NCBI RefSeq assembly: GCF_002968335.2
Contig: NZ_CP134398.1
Coordinates: forward strand, 1,984,001-2,048,000
Direction: 5' to 3'
Length of the DNA: 64,000 nt
DNA from: Mycobacterium sp. ITM-2016-00316
GTDB lineage: Bacteria; Actinomycetota; Actinomycetes; Mycobacteriales; Mycobacteriaceae
Numbering within the stretch: position 1 is the stretch's first letter; each line of letters opens with the position of its first letter. Shown here piece by piece: positions 7,924 through 17,759 of the stretch. The position numbers and the translations under genes were made by a program. The notes beneath the pieces were generated by a model that was not told the origin of the DNA, made no database searches, and worked only from the letters and a program-made list of their open reading frames with translations.

Positions 7924-10157
7924 TGTTTCTGCACCTCCTTCTCGGCAGCGGTGGGAATCAGTCCGGACGGCGCGAAGATCCGCGATGGCACCGCTTCGTC
8001 CTCGGTGAGCGGTCGGCCGGTGCCACGGATGGCCTTGAGCGCCATCATGACCCCGGCGGTGACCACGATGACCACCAGTACCGCGAACACGATCGACAGG
8101 GTGCCCTGGATGAAGGTGTTGCGGATGACGGCGTCGATCTGATCGGGGTTCTTCGCCGCCCCGAACGTCGACATGCCCGCATCCTTGGCGTCGCGGTACT
8201 GGAAGTGCTGCGTCCAGTAGCCGACCCGCGGGTCGCCGGAGAAGATCTTCTGCCACGACGCCGTCATCGTCACCACGAGATCCCATGCCAGCGGGACTCC
8301 GGGTATCCAAGCCCATTTCAGCAATCCGCGTTTGATGATCACCACCGTGACGACGGTCAGCGCGATCGCCGCCAGCAACTGGTTGGCGATACCGAACAGC
8401 GGGAAGAGGGTGTTGATGCCGCCCAGCGGATCGGTCACACCCATCAGCAGGATGCCGCCCCAGGCGAGCACCACGACGATGCTGCAGATCCAGGCGCCGA
8501 CCCGCCAGCTCGGGTTCTGCAGCTTCTTCAGCGGCCCGCCGAGGTTGCCGAGGGCATCGGAGAGCATGAAGCGTGCCACCCGGGTGCCCGCGTCGACGGT
8601 GGTGAGGATGAACAGAGCCTCGAACATGATCGCGAAGTGATACCAGAACGCCTTGAGGCTCTCGCCGCCGAAGACCTGATGCAGCACCTCGGACATCCCG
8701 AAGGCCAGGGTCGGAGCCCCGCCGGTACGGGACACGATCGATTCCTCACCGACGCCCGCCGCCGCCCCGGTGATCTCCTCGGCGGTGATGTCCGGCCCGG
8801 ACAGCCCGAGCCCGTTGACGTAATCGGCGGCTGTCTGCGCGGTGGTGCCGGTGGATGCGGACGGCGCGTTCATCACGAAGTACAGGTGCTGATTGAGGAT
8901 GGCGGCGGTGATCAGCGCCATGATCGCCACGAACGACTCGGTCAGCATGCCGCCGTAGCCGATCAGCCGCATCTGGCTTTCCTTCTCCAGCAGCTTGGGC
9001 GTGGTGCCCGAGGAGATCAGCGCGTGGAAGCCCGAGAGCGCACCGCAGGCGATGGTGATGAACAGGAAGGGGAACAGCGAACCGGCGAACACGGGCCCGG
9101 TGCCGCTGGTGGCAAACGACGATATCGCCGGGGCCTCCATGACCGGCCGGGCGATCAGGATGCCGACGGCCAGGAGCGCGATGGTGCCGACCTTCATGAA
9201 CGTCGACAGATAGTCCCGCGGAGCCAGCAGCAGCCAGACCGGCAGCACCGATGCGGCCAGGCCGTAGATGATGATGCACCACGACAAGGCCACCTTCGAC
9301 AGCGTGAACCAGTCGGCGCCCCATTGAGTTTCGGCAACCCAGCCGCCGGACACCACGGCCAGCAACAGCAGCACCACACCGATCAGCGACACCTCCGAGA
9401 CCCGGCCGGGCCGCAGGAAGCGCAGGTAGAAACCCATGAAGATGGCGATCGGAATCGTCATCGCGATGGAGAACACGCCCCACGGGCTCTCGGCCAGTGC
9501 GTTGACCACGACCAGGGCCAGCACCGCGAGCAGGATCACCATGATGACCAGCACGCCGATGATCGCCGCGGCACCGCCGACCACACCGAGTTCGTCCTTG
9601 GCCATCTGGCCCAGCGACCGTCCGCGTCTGCGCACCGAGATCGACAGCACCAGGTAGTCCTGGACGCAGCCGGCGACCAACGCGCCGATGATGATCCAGA
9701 TGGTGCCGGGCAGGTAACCCATCTGCATGGCGAGCACGGGTCCCACCAGTGGGCCTGCCCCGGCGATGGCAGCGAAGTGGTGTCCGAAGAGCACCCGCCG
9801 GTCCGTCGGCATGTAGTCGGTGCCGTTCTCGAACACCTCGGCCGGGGTGGCGACCTCATCGCGCGGCTTGACGATCTTCATCTCGATCAGGCGGGCGTAG
9901 AACCGGAAGCCGATGACATAGGTGCAGATCGCGGCGATGACGAACCAGACCGCGTTGATGGTCTCGCCGCGGAAGAACGCGATGATCGCCCACGCCACGG
10001 CGCCCAGCACGGCCACCAGCCCGAAGATGATGCGGTGCTTTGCGGTGATGGGGGACCGGTCGACGATCGCTACCGGCGGCAGATCCTTGTCGGTGCGGAT
10101 GTAGGTGATATCGCCGTCATGTTCTTCGAGGCGCTCCGGTGCGCGTGGTGAAGCCAT
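7869..10157 (-). CDS. cstA: CstA-family carbon-starvation / pyruvate transporter
   Basis: A 762-aa polytopic membrane protein with the CstA core: IIFGLVAVLGAVAWAIIAFF near the N-terminus, FYARLIEMKIVKPRDEVATP, TDRRVLFGHHFAAIAGAGP (the conserved block of this family) and SGTTPKLLEKESQMRLIGYG. CstA homologues import pyruvate or peptides during starvation. M. tuberculosis has its homologue (Rv3063) next to ligB as here. The start is ATG 10157. The 3' end overlaps ybdD by 55 bp. It is probably transcribed downstream of ligB (46-bp gap) or from its own promoter. Confidence 0.93.
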   Translation of the reverse strand: MASPRAPERLEEHDGDITYIRTDKDLPPVAIVDRSPITAKHRIIFGLVAVLGAVAWAIIAFFRGETINAVWFVIAAICTYVIGFRFYARLIEMKIVKPRDEVATPAEVFENGTDYMPTDRRVLFGHHFAAIAGAGPLVGPVLAMQMGYLPGTIWIIIGALVAGCVQDYLVLSISVRRRGRSLGQMAKDELGVVGGAAAIIGVLVIMVILLAVLALVVVNALAESPWGVFSIAMTIPIAIFMGFYLRFLRPGRVSEVSLIGVVLLLLAVVSGGWVAETQWGADWFTLSKVALSWCIIIYGLAASVLPVWLLLAPRDYLSTFMKVGTIALLAVGILIARPVMEAPAISSFATSGTGPVFAGSLFPFLFITIACGALSGFHALISSGTTPKLLEKESQMRLIGYGGMLTESFVAIMALITAAILNQHLYFVMNAPSASTGTTAQTAADYVNGLGLSGPDITAEEITGAAAGVGEESIVSRTGGAPTLAFGMSEVLHQVFGGESLKAFWYHFAIMFEALFILTTVDAGTRVARFMLSDALGNLGGPLKKLQNPSWRVGAWICSIVVVLAWGGILLMGVTDPLGGINTLFPLFGIANQLLAAIALTVVTVVIIKRGLLKWAWIPGVPLAWDLVVTMTASWQKIFSGDPRVGYWTQHFQYRDAKDAGMSTFGAAKNPDQIDAVIRNTFIQGTLSIVFAVLVVIVVTAGVMMALKAIRGTGRPLTEDEAVPSRIFAPSGLIPTAAEKEVQKQWDALPTSSARSVGTGHH

Positions 10158-10202
10158 GTGTTGATCCTTGCACCGGACAAAGGCTGCAACGGGACTTTCC
10201 GG

Positions 10203-11762
10203 TCATCCGTTGCGTTCGTAGTGTTCACGGACGGTGTCGACCGTGTCGGCCTCGGCGGCGCTCTTGTCCTCGCGGTAGCGCAGTACCCGGGCGAACCGCA
10301 AGGCCATCCCACCCGGATACCGGGTCGAACCCTGGACACCGTCGTAGGCGATCTCGACGACCTGCTCGGGCCGCACCGTGACGACGTAGCCGTCGGTCGG
10401 CGCTGAGCCTGATGTCGCCGGCAGCCCGGCTCCGTCGGCCAACTCGGTAAAACGCCGGGTCTGCCAGGCCAGCATCTGATCGGTCATGCCCTTGAACGTC
10501 TTGCCCAGCATGATGAAGCCCCCGGTCTGCGGGTCACGGGCGCCGAGGTGGATGTTCGACAGTAGGCCGGTGCGTCGCCCGGAACCCCACTCCACGGCCA
10601 GCACCACCAGATCCAGGGTGTGCACCGGCTTGACCTTCAGCCAGGCCGCACCGCGCCGGCCCGCCGCGTAGGCGGCGCCCGGGTCCTTGGCCATCACGCC
10701 CTCATGCCCGGCGTCCAGTGTGTCGGCCAGGAATTGTTGCGCGACATCGGGATCCGCGGTCAACAGCCGCTGCATCCGCTGGTTCTGCGGCACCACCTCG
10801 TCCAGCGCGGCGAGCCGCTCGGTCATCGGAAGATCCAGCAGGTCGGTGCCGTCACGGTGCAGCAGGTCGAAGAAGAACACCGACAGCGGCTCGCGGCCGA
10901 CCTCGCCGGAGCGGGTGCCGAACCGGGAGGCGGTGACCTGAAAGCGATGCGGCCGGCCGTCCGGGCGCAGTGCGATGGCCTCCGCGTCGGCGATGAGAGC
11001 GGTGAGCGGCAGCGCCAAGGTGGCTTCGACGACCTCGGGCAGGCGCGCGGTGACATCGTCGAGGCTGCGGGTGTAGATCGAGACGGTATCGCCGACGCGA
11101 TGGACCTGCACCCGGGCCCCGTCGAGCTTCGATTCGAACAGCGCTGTGCCGCCCAGTTTGTCGAGTGCGTCCTCGACCGAGGCCGCGGTCTGGGCGAGCA
11201 TCGGCCCGACCGGGCGACCGACCTGCAGGGAGAACCGGGCCAGCGCCGGCTCACCACCGCGCAGGGCGGCGGCCGCGACGACCGGCAGATCCCCGGCCAG
11301 CATGGCTGCCCGCCGCACCGCTGCTACCGGCACCTCGGCGGCCTTGGCGACGGCGTCGACCATGACCCCGGCCAGCGCGCCCTGGCGCAACTCGCCGGCC
11401 AGTAGCCGCCGCAGAAACTGCTGCTCATCAGCGGTGGCGGCGCCGAACAGCGCGGCCAGGCTCGCCGTGCGCCGAGCTTGTGAACCACGCCCGTTCAGCC
11501 CTTTGATCTCCGAGAACGTCGCGTCGACGCCGTCCACGGTGAGGGTGGCGGTGGCGGCCGGTTCGGGCAGGGTGCGCAGCGACGCCCAGCCGACGCCGAT
11601 CTGGCGCTGCGGAAGTTCCCCGGACAGCCACGCCACGATCACGCCGATGTCGGCGGGTGTGCCTGCGGCGGACAGCGTCGTGGCGACGCGAGTGACCTTG
11701 GCCAGGCGCGACGACAGGGAGCCCACCTCCGTCGAGGTGGCCGCGATCTCAGCGAGCAGCAC
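10203..11762 (-). CDS. ligB: ATP-dependent DNA ligase LigB
   Basis: A 519-aa ATP-dependent ligase, matching the usual length for mycobacterial LigB. The adenylation motif I is [13 protein letters not shown] with the nucleophilic Lys in KLDG (near residue 215). Motifs III-V are seen as [19 protein letters not shown] and WLKVKPVHT. The N-terminal DNA-binding domain ([11 protein letters not shown]...[16 protein letters not shown]) is present. GTG 11762 was chosen because known LigB proteins begin at this LL-x-E/D-V/I-A segment; longer in-frame starts add an unrelated tail. It is divergent from the PPOx/devR operon and shares the intergenic region that holds the DosR box. Confidence 0.92.
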   Translation of the reverse strand: MLLAEIAATSTEVGSLSSRLAKVTRVATTLSAAGTPADIGVIVAWLSGELPQRQIGVGWASLRTLPEPAATATLTVDGVDATFSEIKGLNGRGSQARRTASLAALFGAATADEQQFLRRLLAGELRQGALAGVMVDAVAKAAEVPVAAVRRAAMLAGDLPVVAAAALRGGEPALARFSLQVGRPVGPMLAQTAASVEDALDKLGGTALFESKLDGARVQVHRVGDTVSIYTRSLDDVTARLPEVVEATLALPLTALIADAEAIALRPDGRPHRFQVTASRFGTRSGEVGREPLSVFFFDLLHRDGTDLLDLPMTERLAALDEVVPQNQRMQRLLTADPDVAQQFLADTLDAGHEGVMAKDPGAAYAAGRRGAAWLKVKPVHTLDLVVLAVEWGSGRRTGLLSNIHLGARDPQTGGFIMLGKTFKGMTDQMLAWQTRRFTELADGAGLPATSGSAPTDGYVVTVRPEQVVEIAYDGVQGSTRYPGGMALRFARVLRYREDKSAAEADTVDTVREHYERNG

Positions 11763-11885
11763 CCGTCCAGCCTGCCACCGGGCTCCGACACACACGAGAC
11801 ACAGCGTGACGCGCACCGGGCTCGGCGGCGGATCGAGTGCCGAAACAGCTGGCCTGCAACCTGTTCACCAGGGCTTTTCCTCGAA

Positions 11886-11905
11886 CTGAGGACTTTCGGC
11901 CCTGT
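11886..11905 (+). promoter_or_regulatory. DosR/DevR box
   Basis: CTGAGGACTTTCGGCCCTGT fits the 20-bp DosR consensus (TTSGGGACTWWAGTCCCSAA) in its core: GGACTTT..G.CCC. It lies about 75 bp before the PPOx gene and the devR-like gene that follows, and ~125 bp before ligB on the other strand. The simplest reading is hypoxia or NO induction and autoregulation of the PPOx-devR operon. Confidence 0.7.
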
Positions 11906-11980
11906 CGTTGCCGGTCGGTGTCCTCGACACTTGACCTCGACGCGGCGAGCGAGGCACGCCGCCCCAGGGAGGTGGCCGGA

Positions 11981-12421
11981 ATGTCGATGAGCAAGCCGCA
12001 CGGATCGCAGCTCGACGTTCTCAATCGCAGGCAGTGCCTGGATCGGCTCGCGCAGGTGCGGGTCGGCAGGCTGGTGTTCACCGAGGACGCGCTGCCCGCG
12101 ATCCAGCCCGTCAACTTCCGGGTATGGCGCGACGATGTGGTGATCCGGGTGGCCGGTGGCCCCAAACTGCAGGCGGCCACCGCCAACCAGGTGGTGGCCT
12201 TCGAGGCCGACGTGCTGGACGCGGACCTGCGCAACGGCTGGAGCGTGACCGTCGTCGGGCACGCCGAACCCATCACCGGGGTCGATGATCTGGTGGACGT
12301 CGCGGGCACCTTCATCGAGCCTTGGGTGCAGGGCCGACGGGATCACTTCATCCGGATCAGGACCGACCGGATGACCGGACGGGAGTTTCGCGAGGACGCG
12401 CTGCCGCAGTACCGGCCATGA
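11981..12421 (+). CDS. Pyridoxamine 5'-phosphate oxidase-family (split-barrel) protein
   Basis: A 146-aa split beta-barrel protein of the PPOx-like group: [29 protein letters not shown] is the standard N-terminal motif, followed by a [10 protein letters not shown] strand and [12 protein letters not shown]. Such proteins bind FMN, F420 or heme and are frequent members of the mycobacterial DosR regulon. The start at 11981 has AGGGAGG 8 nt upstream. The devR-like gene starts 7 bp after the stop, so the two share an operon controlled by the DosR box at 11886. Confidence 0.85.
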   Translation: MSMSKPHGSQLDVLNRRQCLDRLAQVRVGRLVFTEDALPAIQPVNFRVWRDDVVIRVAGGPKLQAATANQVVAFEADVLDADLRNGWSVTVVGHAEPITGVDDLVDVAGTFIEPWVQGRRDHFIRIRTDRMTGREFREDALPQYRP

Positions 12422-12428
12422 TGGAGTC

Positions 12429-13085
12429 ATGTCGGTGCTGAAGGTGTTCCTGGTCGACGACCACGAGGTCGTTCGTCGCGGTCTGATCGACCTGCTCGGA
12501 TCCGATCCCGACCTGGAGATCGTCGGTGAAGCGGGCACCGTCGCCGAGGCGCTGGCCAGGGTGCCCGCGGTCCGCCCCGATGTGGCGGTGCTCGATGTGC
12601 GGTTACCCGACGGAAACGGCATCGAACTGTGCCGCGACCTGCTCTCGGCCCTGCCTGATCTGCGATGCCTGATGCTGACATCGTTCACCTCTGACGAGGC
12701 CATGCTCGATGCCATCCTGGCCGGTGCCAGCGGGTATGTCATCAAGGACATCAAGGGCCTGGAGCTGGCCGCGGCGATCAAGGATGTGGGTGCGGGCCGG
12801 TCGCTGCTGGACAACCGCGCCGCGGCCGCGCTGATGGCCAATCTGCGCGGTGCGGCCGCCCGCGATGACCCGCTGACCGGTCTCACCGAGCAGGAACGCG
12901 CACTGCTGCAGCTGCTGTCCGAGGGCCTGACCAACCGCCAGATCGCCGCCCGGATGTTCCTCGCGGAGAAGACGGTGAAGAACTACGTCTCCCGGTTGCT
13001 GGCGAAGCTGGGCATGCAACGGCGCACGCAGGCAGCAGTTTTCGCGTCGAAGCTGGAGCAGGGGATCAGACCACCGAGAAGCTGA
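12429..13085 (+). CDS. devR: DevR/DosR-type response regulator
   Basis: A 218-aa NarL-family regulator that reads very close to M. tuberculosis DevR along its length: [15 protein letters not shown] with the acidic pair D10/D11, phospho-acceptor Asp ~56 in [15 protein letters not shown], the switch Ser/Thr in [14 protein letters not shown], and Lys in GYVIKDIKG. The C-terminal HTH is [20 protein letters not shown] with the DNA-contacting Lys and Asn of DevR retained. It acts as the hypoxia/NO/CO-responsive activator. No DevS/DosT kinase is adjacent, so it is an orphan here and may be a second DosR paralogue. The last 20 bp overlap the end of the convergent molybdopterin oxidoreductase. Confidence 0.9.
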   Translation: MSVLKVFLVDDHEVVRRGLIDLLGSDPDLEIVGEAGTVAEALARVPAVRPDVAVLDVRLPDGNGIELCRDLLSALPDLRCLMLTSFTSDEAMLDAILAGASGYVIKDIKGLELAAAIKDVGAGRSLLDNRAAAALMANLRGAAARDDPLTGLTEQERALLQLLSEGLTNRQIAARMFLAEKTVKNYVSRLLAKLGMQRRTQAAVFASKLEQGIRPPRS

Positions 13086-14607
13086 CCGTGTGCCAGCCGG
13101 TGGCGCCGTCGGGGACGACGTCGGCCATATCGGAGGTCTGTACATAGCCGGTGTTGTCGGTGGCCCGCACCGCGATGAGGTGGGGGCCGGGCTGGTCGGC
13201 CTGCCAGTCGAAACTCCACAGCCGCCAGGTGTCATCGGAGTAGGCCGCGCCGAGGGTGGCCTGTTGCCACGGGCCCTCGTCGATGCGGACCTCGACCGCT
13301 CGCACGCCGCGCGGCTGTGCCCACGCCACGCCGCCGAAGCGGACCGGCCCTGCCGGGACGTCCTGCCCGCTGCGAGGCACGTCGACACGGGACTGGGTCT
13401 TGATCGGGCCACGCTCGGACCACCCTAGTGGCGTCCAATAGCCTTGCGCCCGATCGAATCTCGTCAACTCCAGATCGACCACCCATTTGGTGGCCGAGAC
13501 ATAGCCGTATAGGCCGGGCACCACCAGGCGCGCGGGATAGCCGTGTTCGATGGGCAGCGGCTGACCGTTCATCGTGATGGCCAGCAGCGCATCCCGGTCA
13601 TCGGTCATGGCCTCGGTCGGTGTGCCCGCGGTGAATCCGTCACTGGATTTCGAGAGCACCATATCCGCGTCGGGGGAGACCCCGGCCGCCGCCAGCAGGT
13701 CTCGCACCCGGTATCCGCCCCAGAGCGCGTTGCCGACCAGATCGCCGCCGACGGGATTGGACACACACGCCAGCGTCACCATCTGCTCGATCAGTTCGAA
13801 CTGTTCGAGATCGGCGAAGGTGAAGGTCTTTTCGTTTTCGACCATGCCGTGGATCCGCAGTTTCCAGCCCTCCCGCGACAGCTGCGGCACGCTCAGCGCG
13901 GTGTCGATCCGGTAGAACTCGGCATTGTCGGTGACGAAGGGTGTGACGTCCACGCCGGTGGGTTGCACCCCTGGGGGGACCGGCGGCGCGGGCCGCGCGA
14001 TCCGAGGCGGGGTGAACGCCTCGCGGTCATCGGCTACCGAGTGCACCCGCCGTGCCCACACCGAACCGACCGCCCCGCCCAGCACACCGAGTCCGAGCAG
14101 ACCGAGAGCGGCCAGCGACAACCGGCGGCCGGGGTCTGCTTCGGCCGATTCGTGGGCGGTCCCGTCGCTCAGCCGCCCCGATGTCAGGAAGCGCAGGGCC
14201 AGGATGCCGGCCACGCCACCGACAGCCGTCGGGATCACGTCGACAGGCGCTGACCCGGGTCGCGAGAGCACCGCCACGCAACCGGCCGTGGCCGCCGCCG
14301 CGAACATGACGCTGCCGATCGGCAACCGGCGGCGCTCGGCCAACCCGGCGACCGCGGCCAGTACGGCGATGACCAGCAGTACCGCCACCGCCAGAAAGAG
14401 CTTGTCGGAGGTGCCGAACGTCTGGATCGCCCATTCCTTGACCGGGCCCGGGGTGAGGTCGATGACGGTGGAGCCGATGGCGTTGCGGGCGTCGGCGGAG
14501 GAGCCGAGGGGAACGGCCACCAGTGCGCTGACACCGAGGGTCACCGCGGCGGCCGCGATTCCGCTGAGAATCCGGACGCCAGAGGAGGGGGAACTCACGG
14601 CGTCCAC
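13066..14607 (-). CDS. Membrane-anchored sulfite-oxidase-type molybdopterin oxidoreductase
   Basis: A 513-aa protein. The first ~200 residues hold four or five hydrophobic segments (for example [20 protein letters not shown] and [20 protein letters not shown]). The rest is the oxidoreductase molybdopterin domain: [20 protein letters not shown], the Mo-ligating Cys in [20 protein letters not shown], and [14 protein letters not shown]; it ends with a dimerisation/Mo-co beta domain ([21 protein letters not shown]). This layout resembles M. tuberculosis Rv0218. It probably faces the periplasm and reduces or oxidises a sulfur or nitrogen oxide; the substrate is unknown. It ends convergently with devR, overlapping by 20 bp. 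Confidence 0.88.
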   Translation of the reverse strand: MDAVSSPSSGVRILSGIAAAAVTLGVSALVAVPLGSSADARNAIGSTVIDLTPGPVKEWAIQTFGTSDKLFLAVAVLLVIAVLAAVAGLAERRRLPIGSVMFAAAATAGCVAVLSRPGSAPVDVIPTAVGGVAGILALRFLTSGRLSDGTAHESAEADPGRRLSLAALGLLGLGVLGGAVGSVWARRVHSVADDREAFTPPRIARPAPPVPPGVQPTGVDVTPFVTDNAEFYRIDTALSVPQLSREGWKLRIHGMVENEKTFTFADLEQFELIEQMVTLACVSNPVGGDLVGNALWGGYRVRDLLAAAGVSPDADMVLSKSSDGFTAGTPTEAMTDDRDALLAITMNGQPLPIEHGYPARLVVPGLYGYVSATKWVVDLELTRFDRAQGYWTPLGWSERGPIKTQSRVDVPRSGQDVPAGPVRFGGVAWAQPRGVRAVEVRIDEGPWQQATLGAAYSDDTWRLWSFDWQADQPGPHLIAVRATDNTGYVQTSDMADVVPDGATGWHTVSFSVV

Positions 14608-14641
14608 GCTAGCTCAGCGAAGTCGCCGAAAGCCTTACCGT

Positions 14642-14670
14642 AATGTGACGTCCGAACGTAGCGTTACATT
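14642..14670. promoter_or_regulatory. Imperfect inverted repeat in divergent promoter (candidate operator)
   Basis: AATGTGAC at 14642-14649 pairs with GTTACATT at 14663-14670 with one mismatch, and ACGT/ACGT lies inside. It sits between the divergent molybdopterin oxidoreductase and SDR genes, ~28 bp before the SDR start. It looks like a TetR-type operator, but no cognate regulator is adjacent. Confidence 0.4.
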
Positions 14671-14697
14671 CTGAACGCAATCTGGAAAGGGAGCTAG

Positions 14698-15477
14698 ATG
14701 GAGATTTCGGGCAAGAAGGCCGTTGTGGTCGGCGGGGCATCCGGCTTCGGACGGGCCACCGTCGAGGCGCTGGCCAAACGCGGCGCAAGCGTCGCGATCC
14801 TCGACCGTCCCCAGTCGAAGGGCAAGGAGATCGCCGAACAGGTCGGCGGATCGTTCTACGAGGTGGACGTCACCGATTTCGACGGCACCGAGCAGACCCT
14901 GGCCACGGTGGTCGAAGATCTCGGCGGCCTGCACATCGCGGTGACCACCGCGGGCGGTGGAATCGGCGAACGCACCGTGAAGAAGGACGGTCCGCACAGC
15001 CTCGAATCCTTCCGGCAGTCCATCGATCTCAACCTGATCGGCACCTTCAACATCAGCCGGCTGTCGGCCTGGCACATGAGCAAGAACGATCTGGTCGACT
15101 CCGAAGATGGGGGAGAGGCCGAAGAGCGCGGCGTCATCATCAATACCGCCTCCATCGCCGCGTTCGAGGGCCAGATCGGCCAGATCGCCTACACCGCCTC
15201 CAAGGCCGCGATCGCCGGCATGTGCCTGACGATGGCGCGTGATCTGGGCAGCCTGGGCATCCGTGCGTTGGCCATTGCGCCCAGCCTGTTCGCCACCGGG
15301 TTGACCGAGGGCATCCCCGACGAGTTCGCCACCGTGCTGACCAAGGACGCGGCCTTCCCCAAGCGCCTGGGCAAACCGGAGGAGTACGCAAAGCTCGCCG
15401 TGGCCATCGTGGAGAACCCGATGCTCAACGGCCAGTGCATCCGGCTGGACGCCGGGCAGCGTTTCGCCCCCAAGTAG
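14698..15477 (+). CDS. SDR-family oxidoreductase (3-hydroxyacyl-CoA / 17-beta-HSD10-like)
   Basis: A 259-aa SDR. The cofactor motif is GGASGFGRATVEALAKRG, NTAS precedes the active site and YTASKAAIAGM supplies Tyr and Lys (about residues 164/168). The TTAGGG in place of NNAG and the long loop SKNDLVDSEDGGEAEERGVIIN are typical of the HSD10/FabG-like 3-hydroxyacyl-CoA dehydrogenases that oxidise hydroxyacyl-CoA in beta-oxidation; substrate use is inferred. The ATG at 14698 follows AAAGGGAG. The gene is monocistronic, with a stem-loop after its stop. Confidence 0.88.
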   Translation: MEISGKKAVVVGGASGFGRATVEALAKRGASVAILDRPQSKGKEIAEQVGGSFYEVDVTDFDGTEQTLATVVEDLGGLHIAVTTAGGGIGERTVKKDGPHSLESFRQSIDLNLIGTFNISRLSAWHMSKNDLVDSEDGGEAEERGVIINTASIAAFEGQIGQIAYTASKAAIAGMCLTMARDLGSLGIRALAIAPSLFATGLTEGIPDEFATVLTKDAAFPKRLGKPEEYAKLAVAIVENPMLNGQCIRLDAGQRFAPK

Positions 15478-15490
15478 ACGTTGCGGATTC

Positions 15491-15525
15491 GGCGCGCCCG
15501 CGACCGCTGAGCAGTCGCGGGCCGC
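15491..15525 (+). terminator. Stem-loop after SDR
   Basis: CCCGCGAC (15497-15504) pairs with GTCGCGGG (15514-15521), with extra GGC/GCC pairing outside. It lies 20 bp after the SDR stop and before the lipoprotein gene. There is no U tract, as is common for mycobacterial terminators. Confidence 0.55.
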
Positions 15526-15585
15526 CGAAATCGCATTTGGCGCGCGATCTATCCAATATCCGCAACACCCCGCTAATGTTTGCCC

Positions 15586-16941
15586 ATGAATATCAAGATC
15601 ATGGCTGCAGCGGCTGCCATGTGGATGCTGGCGGCGTGCGGATCGCCCCAGCCGGAGATCCCCTCGCCGACCGAGAAGACCGGTGCCGCACCCGATACCA
15701 GCAGCATCACCATCGAGGGCGACGCCTCCGAACCGGTCAACCAAATCGCCATCCAGGCGATCGCCGACCTGGAGCAGTACTGGGCGCAGAACTACCCGGA
15801 GCTCTACGGGGAGGACTTCGAGCAGATCGCCGGTGGCTACTTCGCCGTCACGGCGAACAGTGACGCCCCGCCGTGTACCACCGAACCCGACGAGGTCGCC
15901 GGTAACGCCTTCTACTGCTCGACCGAGGACGTCATCGCCTGGGATGCCCAGGAACTGCTGCCCGACATGCAGTCCAAGTACGGCGACTTCGTCATCCCGG
16001 TCGTGATGGCCCACGAATTCGCGCACGCCGTGCAGGCCCGCTCGAACTTCACCGCCCGCACCGTCACCCGCGAACTGCAGGCCGACTGCTTCGCCGGTGC
16101 ATGGGCGCGCCACGCCCAGGACACCGGTGTCTTCGAGGTGACCAGCGGGGGTCTGGACACGGCGCTGGCCGGTGTGCTGGACCTGCGGGACAACCCGGGA
16201 ACGGCCAAGACCGACCCGAACGCGCACGGCAGTGGCTTCGACCGGGTCAGCGCGTTCCAGGACGGTTTCGACAACGGTCTGGATCGGTGCAAGGACTACC
16301 GCGACGACGAGCCGATGGTCCTGGCACTGCCGTTCAACAACATCGCGGATGCGGCCAGCGGCGGTGACGCGCCGTACGACTCGATCGTCAACGGCGTGCC
16401 CTACGACCTGGAGGACTACTGGACGCAGCTGTACCCGGAGCTCACCGGCGGCCAGGCCTGGCCGCCGGTCGCGGGCCTGGAGGCCTTCGATCCGGCGAAT
16501 CCGCCGATGTGCGGCGACCAGTCCACCGAGGGCTACTCGCTGTTCTATTGTGTCCCAGACGATTACGTCGGCTGGGATAACAGCGAGACGATGCCCGAGG
16601 TGTATCGCCAAGGTGGTGACTACGCGGTCTCGACGCTGCTTGCCACCCAGTACGGTCTGGCCGCGCTGACCCGCCTCGGTGACGATTCCGATGAGAAGAC
16701 CTCGACCCTGCGCGCGGACTGTCTGGCCGGCGGGTACACCGCCAGCGTGATCCTGCAGAACCGGGCCGAGACCAGTTCCTGGTCGATCTCGCCGGGCGAC
16801 CTCGACGAGGGCATCAAGGCGCTGCTGGTGTTCCGCGGTGACGGCGACGCCGACCGCCAGGGTGCCGGGTTCGACCGGGTGCGGGCGTTCCGCGAGGGCG
16901 TCATCAACGGCGCCGAAAGCTGCCTGGACTACGAGAACTGA
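15586..16941 (+). CDS. Lipoprotein with tandem neutral zinc metallopeptidase domains, second domain degenerate
   Basis: A 451-aa exported lipoprotein: signal peptide MNIKIMAAAAAMWMLAACG with lipobox LAAC. The first domain (~50-245) is the 'putative neutral zinc metallopeptidase' family with HEFAHAVQAR (HExxH) and the downstream ELQADCFAGAWARH glutamate ligand region. The second domain (~265-450) repeats the same landmarks (YDLEDYWTQLYPEL; FYCVPDDYVGWDN; LRADCLAGGYTASV; GAGFDRVRAFREGV) but has LLATQYGLAA where the first has VVMAHEFAHA, so both metal His are lost. It is probably one active and one scaffold or substrate-binding half. ATG 15586 gives a proper signal peptide; TTG 15580 is less likely. 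Confidence 0.88.
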   Translation: MNIKIMAAAAAMWMLAACGSPQPEIPSPTEKTGAAPDTSSITIEGDASEPVNQIAIQAIADLEQYWAQNYPELYGEDFEQIAGGYFAVTANSDAPPCTTEPDEVAGNAFYCSTEDVIAWDAQELLPDMQSKYGDFVIPVVMAHEFAHAVQARSNFTARTVTRELQADCFAGAWARHAQDTGVFEVTSGGLDTALAGVLDLRDNPGTAKTDPNAHGSGFDRVSAFQDGFDNGLDRCKDYRDDEPMVLALPFNNIADAASGGDAPYDSIVNGVPYDLEDYWTQLYPELTGGQAWPPVAGLEAFDPANPPMCGDQSTEGYSLFYCVPDDYVGWDNSETMPEVYRQGGDYAVSTLLATQYGLAALTRLGDDSDEKTSTLRADCLAGGYTASVILQNRAETSSWSISPGDLDEGIKALLVFRGDGDADRQGAGFDRVRAFREGVINGAESCLDYEN

Positions 16942-16944
16942 CGC

Positions 16945-17694
16945 TCAGCGGTAGGTGTCGAAGCCCAGCTTGACCGCCAGCGCCAGACCGGCGACGGCGA
17001 TCAGCATGCGCAGCGGGGTGGCGGGCGCGTGCCGCACCACGATCGGGCCGAGTCGGGAGCCGATGAGACAGCCGACGCCCATCGCCGCCACGGCCGGCCA
17101 GTGCACCGGTGCGACGATCGCGAACACCACTGCCGCAGTGCCGTTCGAGGCGCCGAGCACGACGTTCTTGGTCGCGTTCGCGTGGGCGAGCGTGGTGCCG
17201 CCGGTGCGCAGGAACAGCGCAAGCAACAAGACGCCCGCTGCGGCGCCGAAGAACCCGCCGTACACGCAGATGACGCCGACGATGGCGGCCCGCACGATCG
17301 TGCGCGCCAGCGTCGGCGCCACACCGGTGTCTTTGCCCCGGGGAAGGGCGATCGCCACCGCGGCCACCGCGAGCAGGATGGGCACCGCGTTCTCGAATCC
17401 CTCCGACGGGATGGACAGCAGCAGCAGCGCGCCGGCGAGCCCGCCGAGTGCACCCATCGGGACCAGCCGCTTGAGCTCCGGGCCCTGGCCGGCGAGTTCG
17501 GGCAGTGAGCCCCGCACCGAGCCGAAGGTGTTGAACACCAGGGCCACGGTGTTCGTCACGTTCGCGGTCACCGGCGGCAGTCCGACCATCAGCAGGGCCG
17601 GGTAGGTGGATACCGAGGCCAGGCCGGCGATACTGCCTGCCAGCCCGCCACCGATACCGGCCGCGAACAGCAGCACGATCTCGGCCCATGTCAC
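16945..17694 (-). CDS. TauE/SafE (TSUP) family membrane exporter
   Basis: A 249-aa protein with about seven or eight hydrophobic helices. It begins EIVLLFAAGIGGGLAGSIAG and continues LASVSTYPALLMVGLPPVTA, the conserved first repeat of TSUP sulfite/organosulfonate transporters; the second repeat is seen as GVICVYGGFFGAAAGVLLLA. The GTG start is 17694. It converges on the metallopeptidase (3 bp between stops) and is divergent from the LeuA-domain gene. Possible cargo includes sulfite, sulfoacetate or other organic anions. Confidence 0.88.
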   Translation of the reverse strand: MTWAEIVLLFAAGIGGGLAGSIAGLASVSTYPALLMVGLPPVTANVTNTVALVFNTFGSVRGSLPELAGQGPELKRLVPMGALGGLAGALLLLSIPSEGFENAVPILLAVAAVAIALPRGKDTGVAPTLARTIVRAAIVGVICVYGGFFGAAAGVLLLALFLRTGGTTLAHANATKNVVLGASNGTAAVVFAIVAPVHWPAVAAMGVGCLIGSRLGPIVVRHAPATPLRMLIAVAGLALAVKLGFDTYR

Positions 17695-17759
17695 CGGGCC
17701 ATCTTCAACTATTCAAAGAAGTTGCGCGCACCCGCCCGGCAGGTCTAACCTCGGCGATC

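Noticed and set aside
7923..10151. 742-aa open frame on the + strand opposite cstA
   Set aside because: Composition is Asp/His/Gln/Arg/Gly-rich with no family pattern. It is an antisense shadow of the high-GC cstA codons.
14642..14670. KstR/KstR2 steroid-regulon operator before the SDR
   Set aside because: It lacks the AAC..GTT or CAAG..CTTG cores of the KstR and KstR2 motifs; only a generic inverted repeat is reported.
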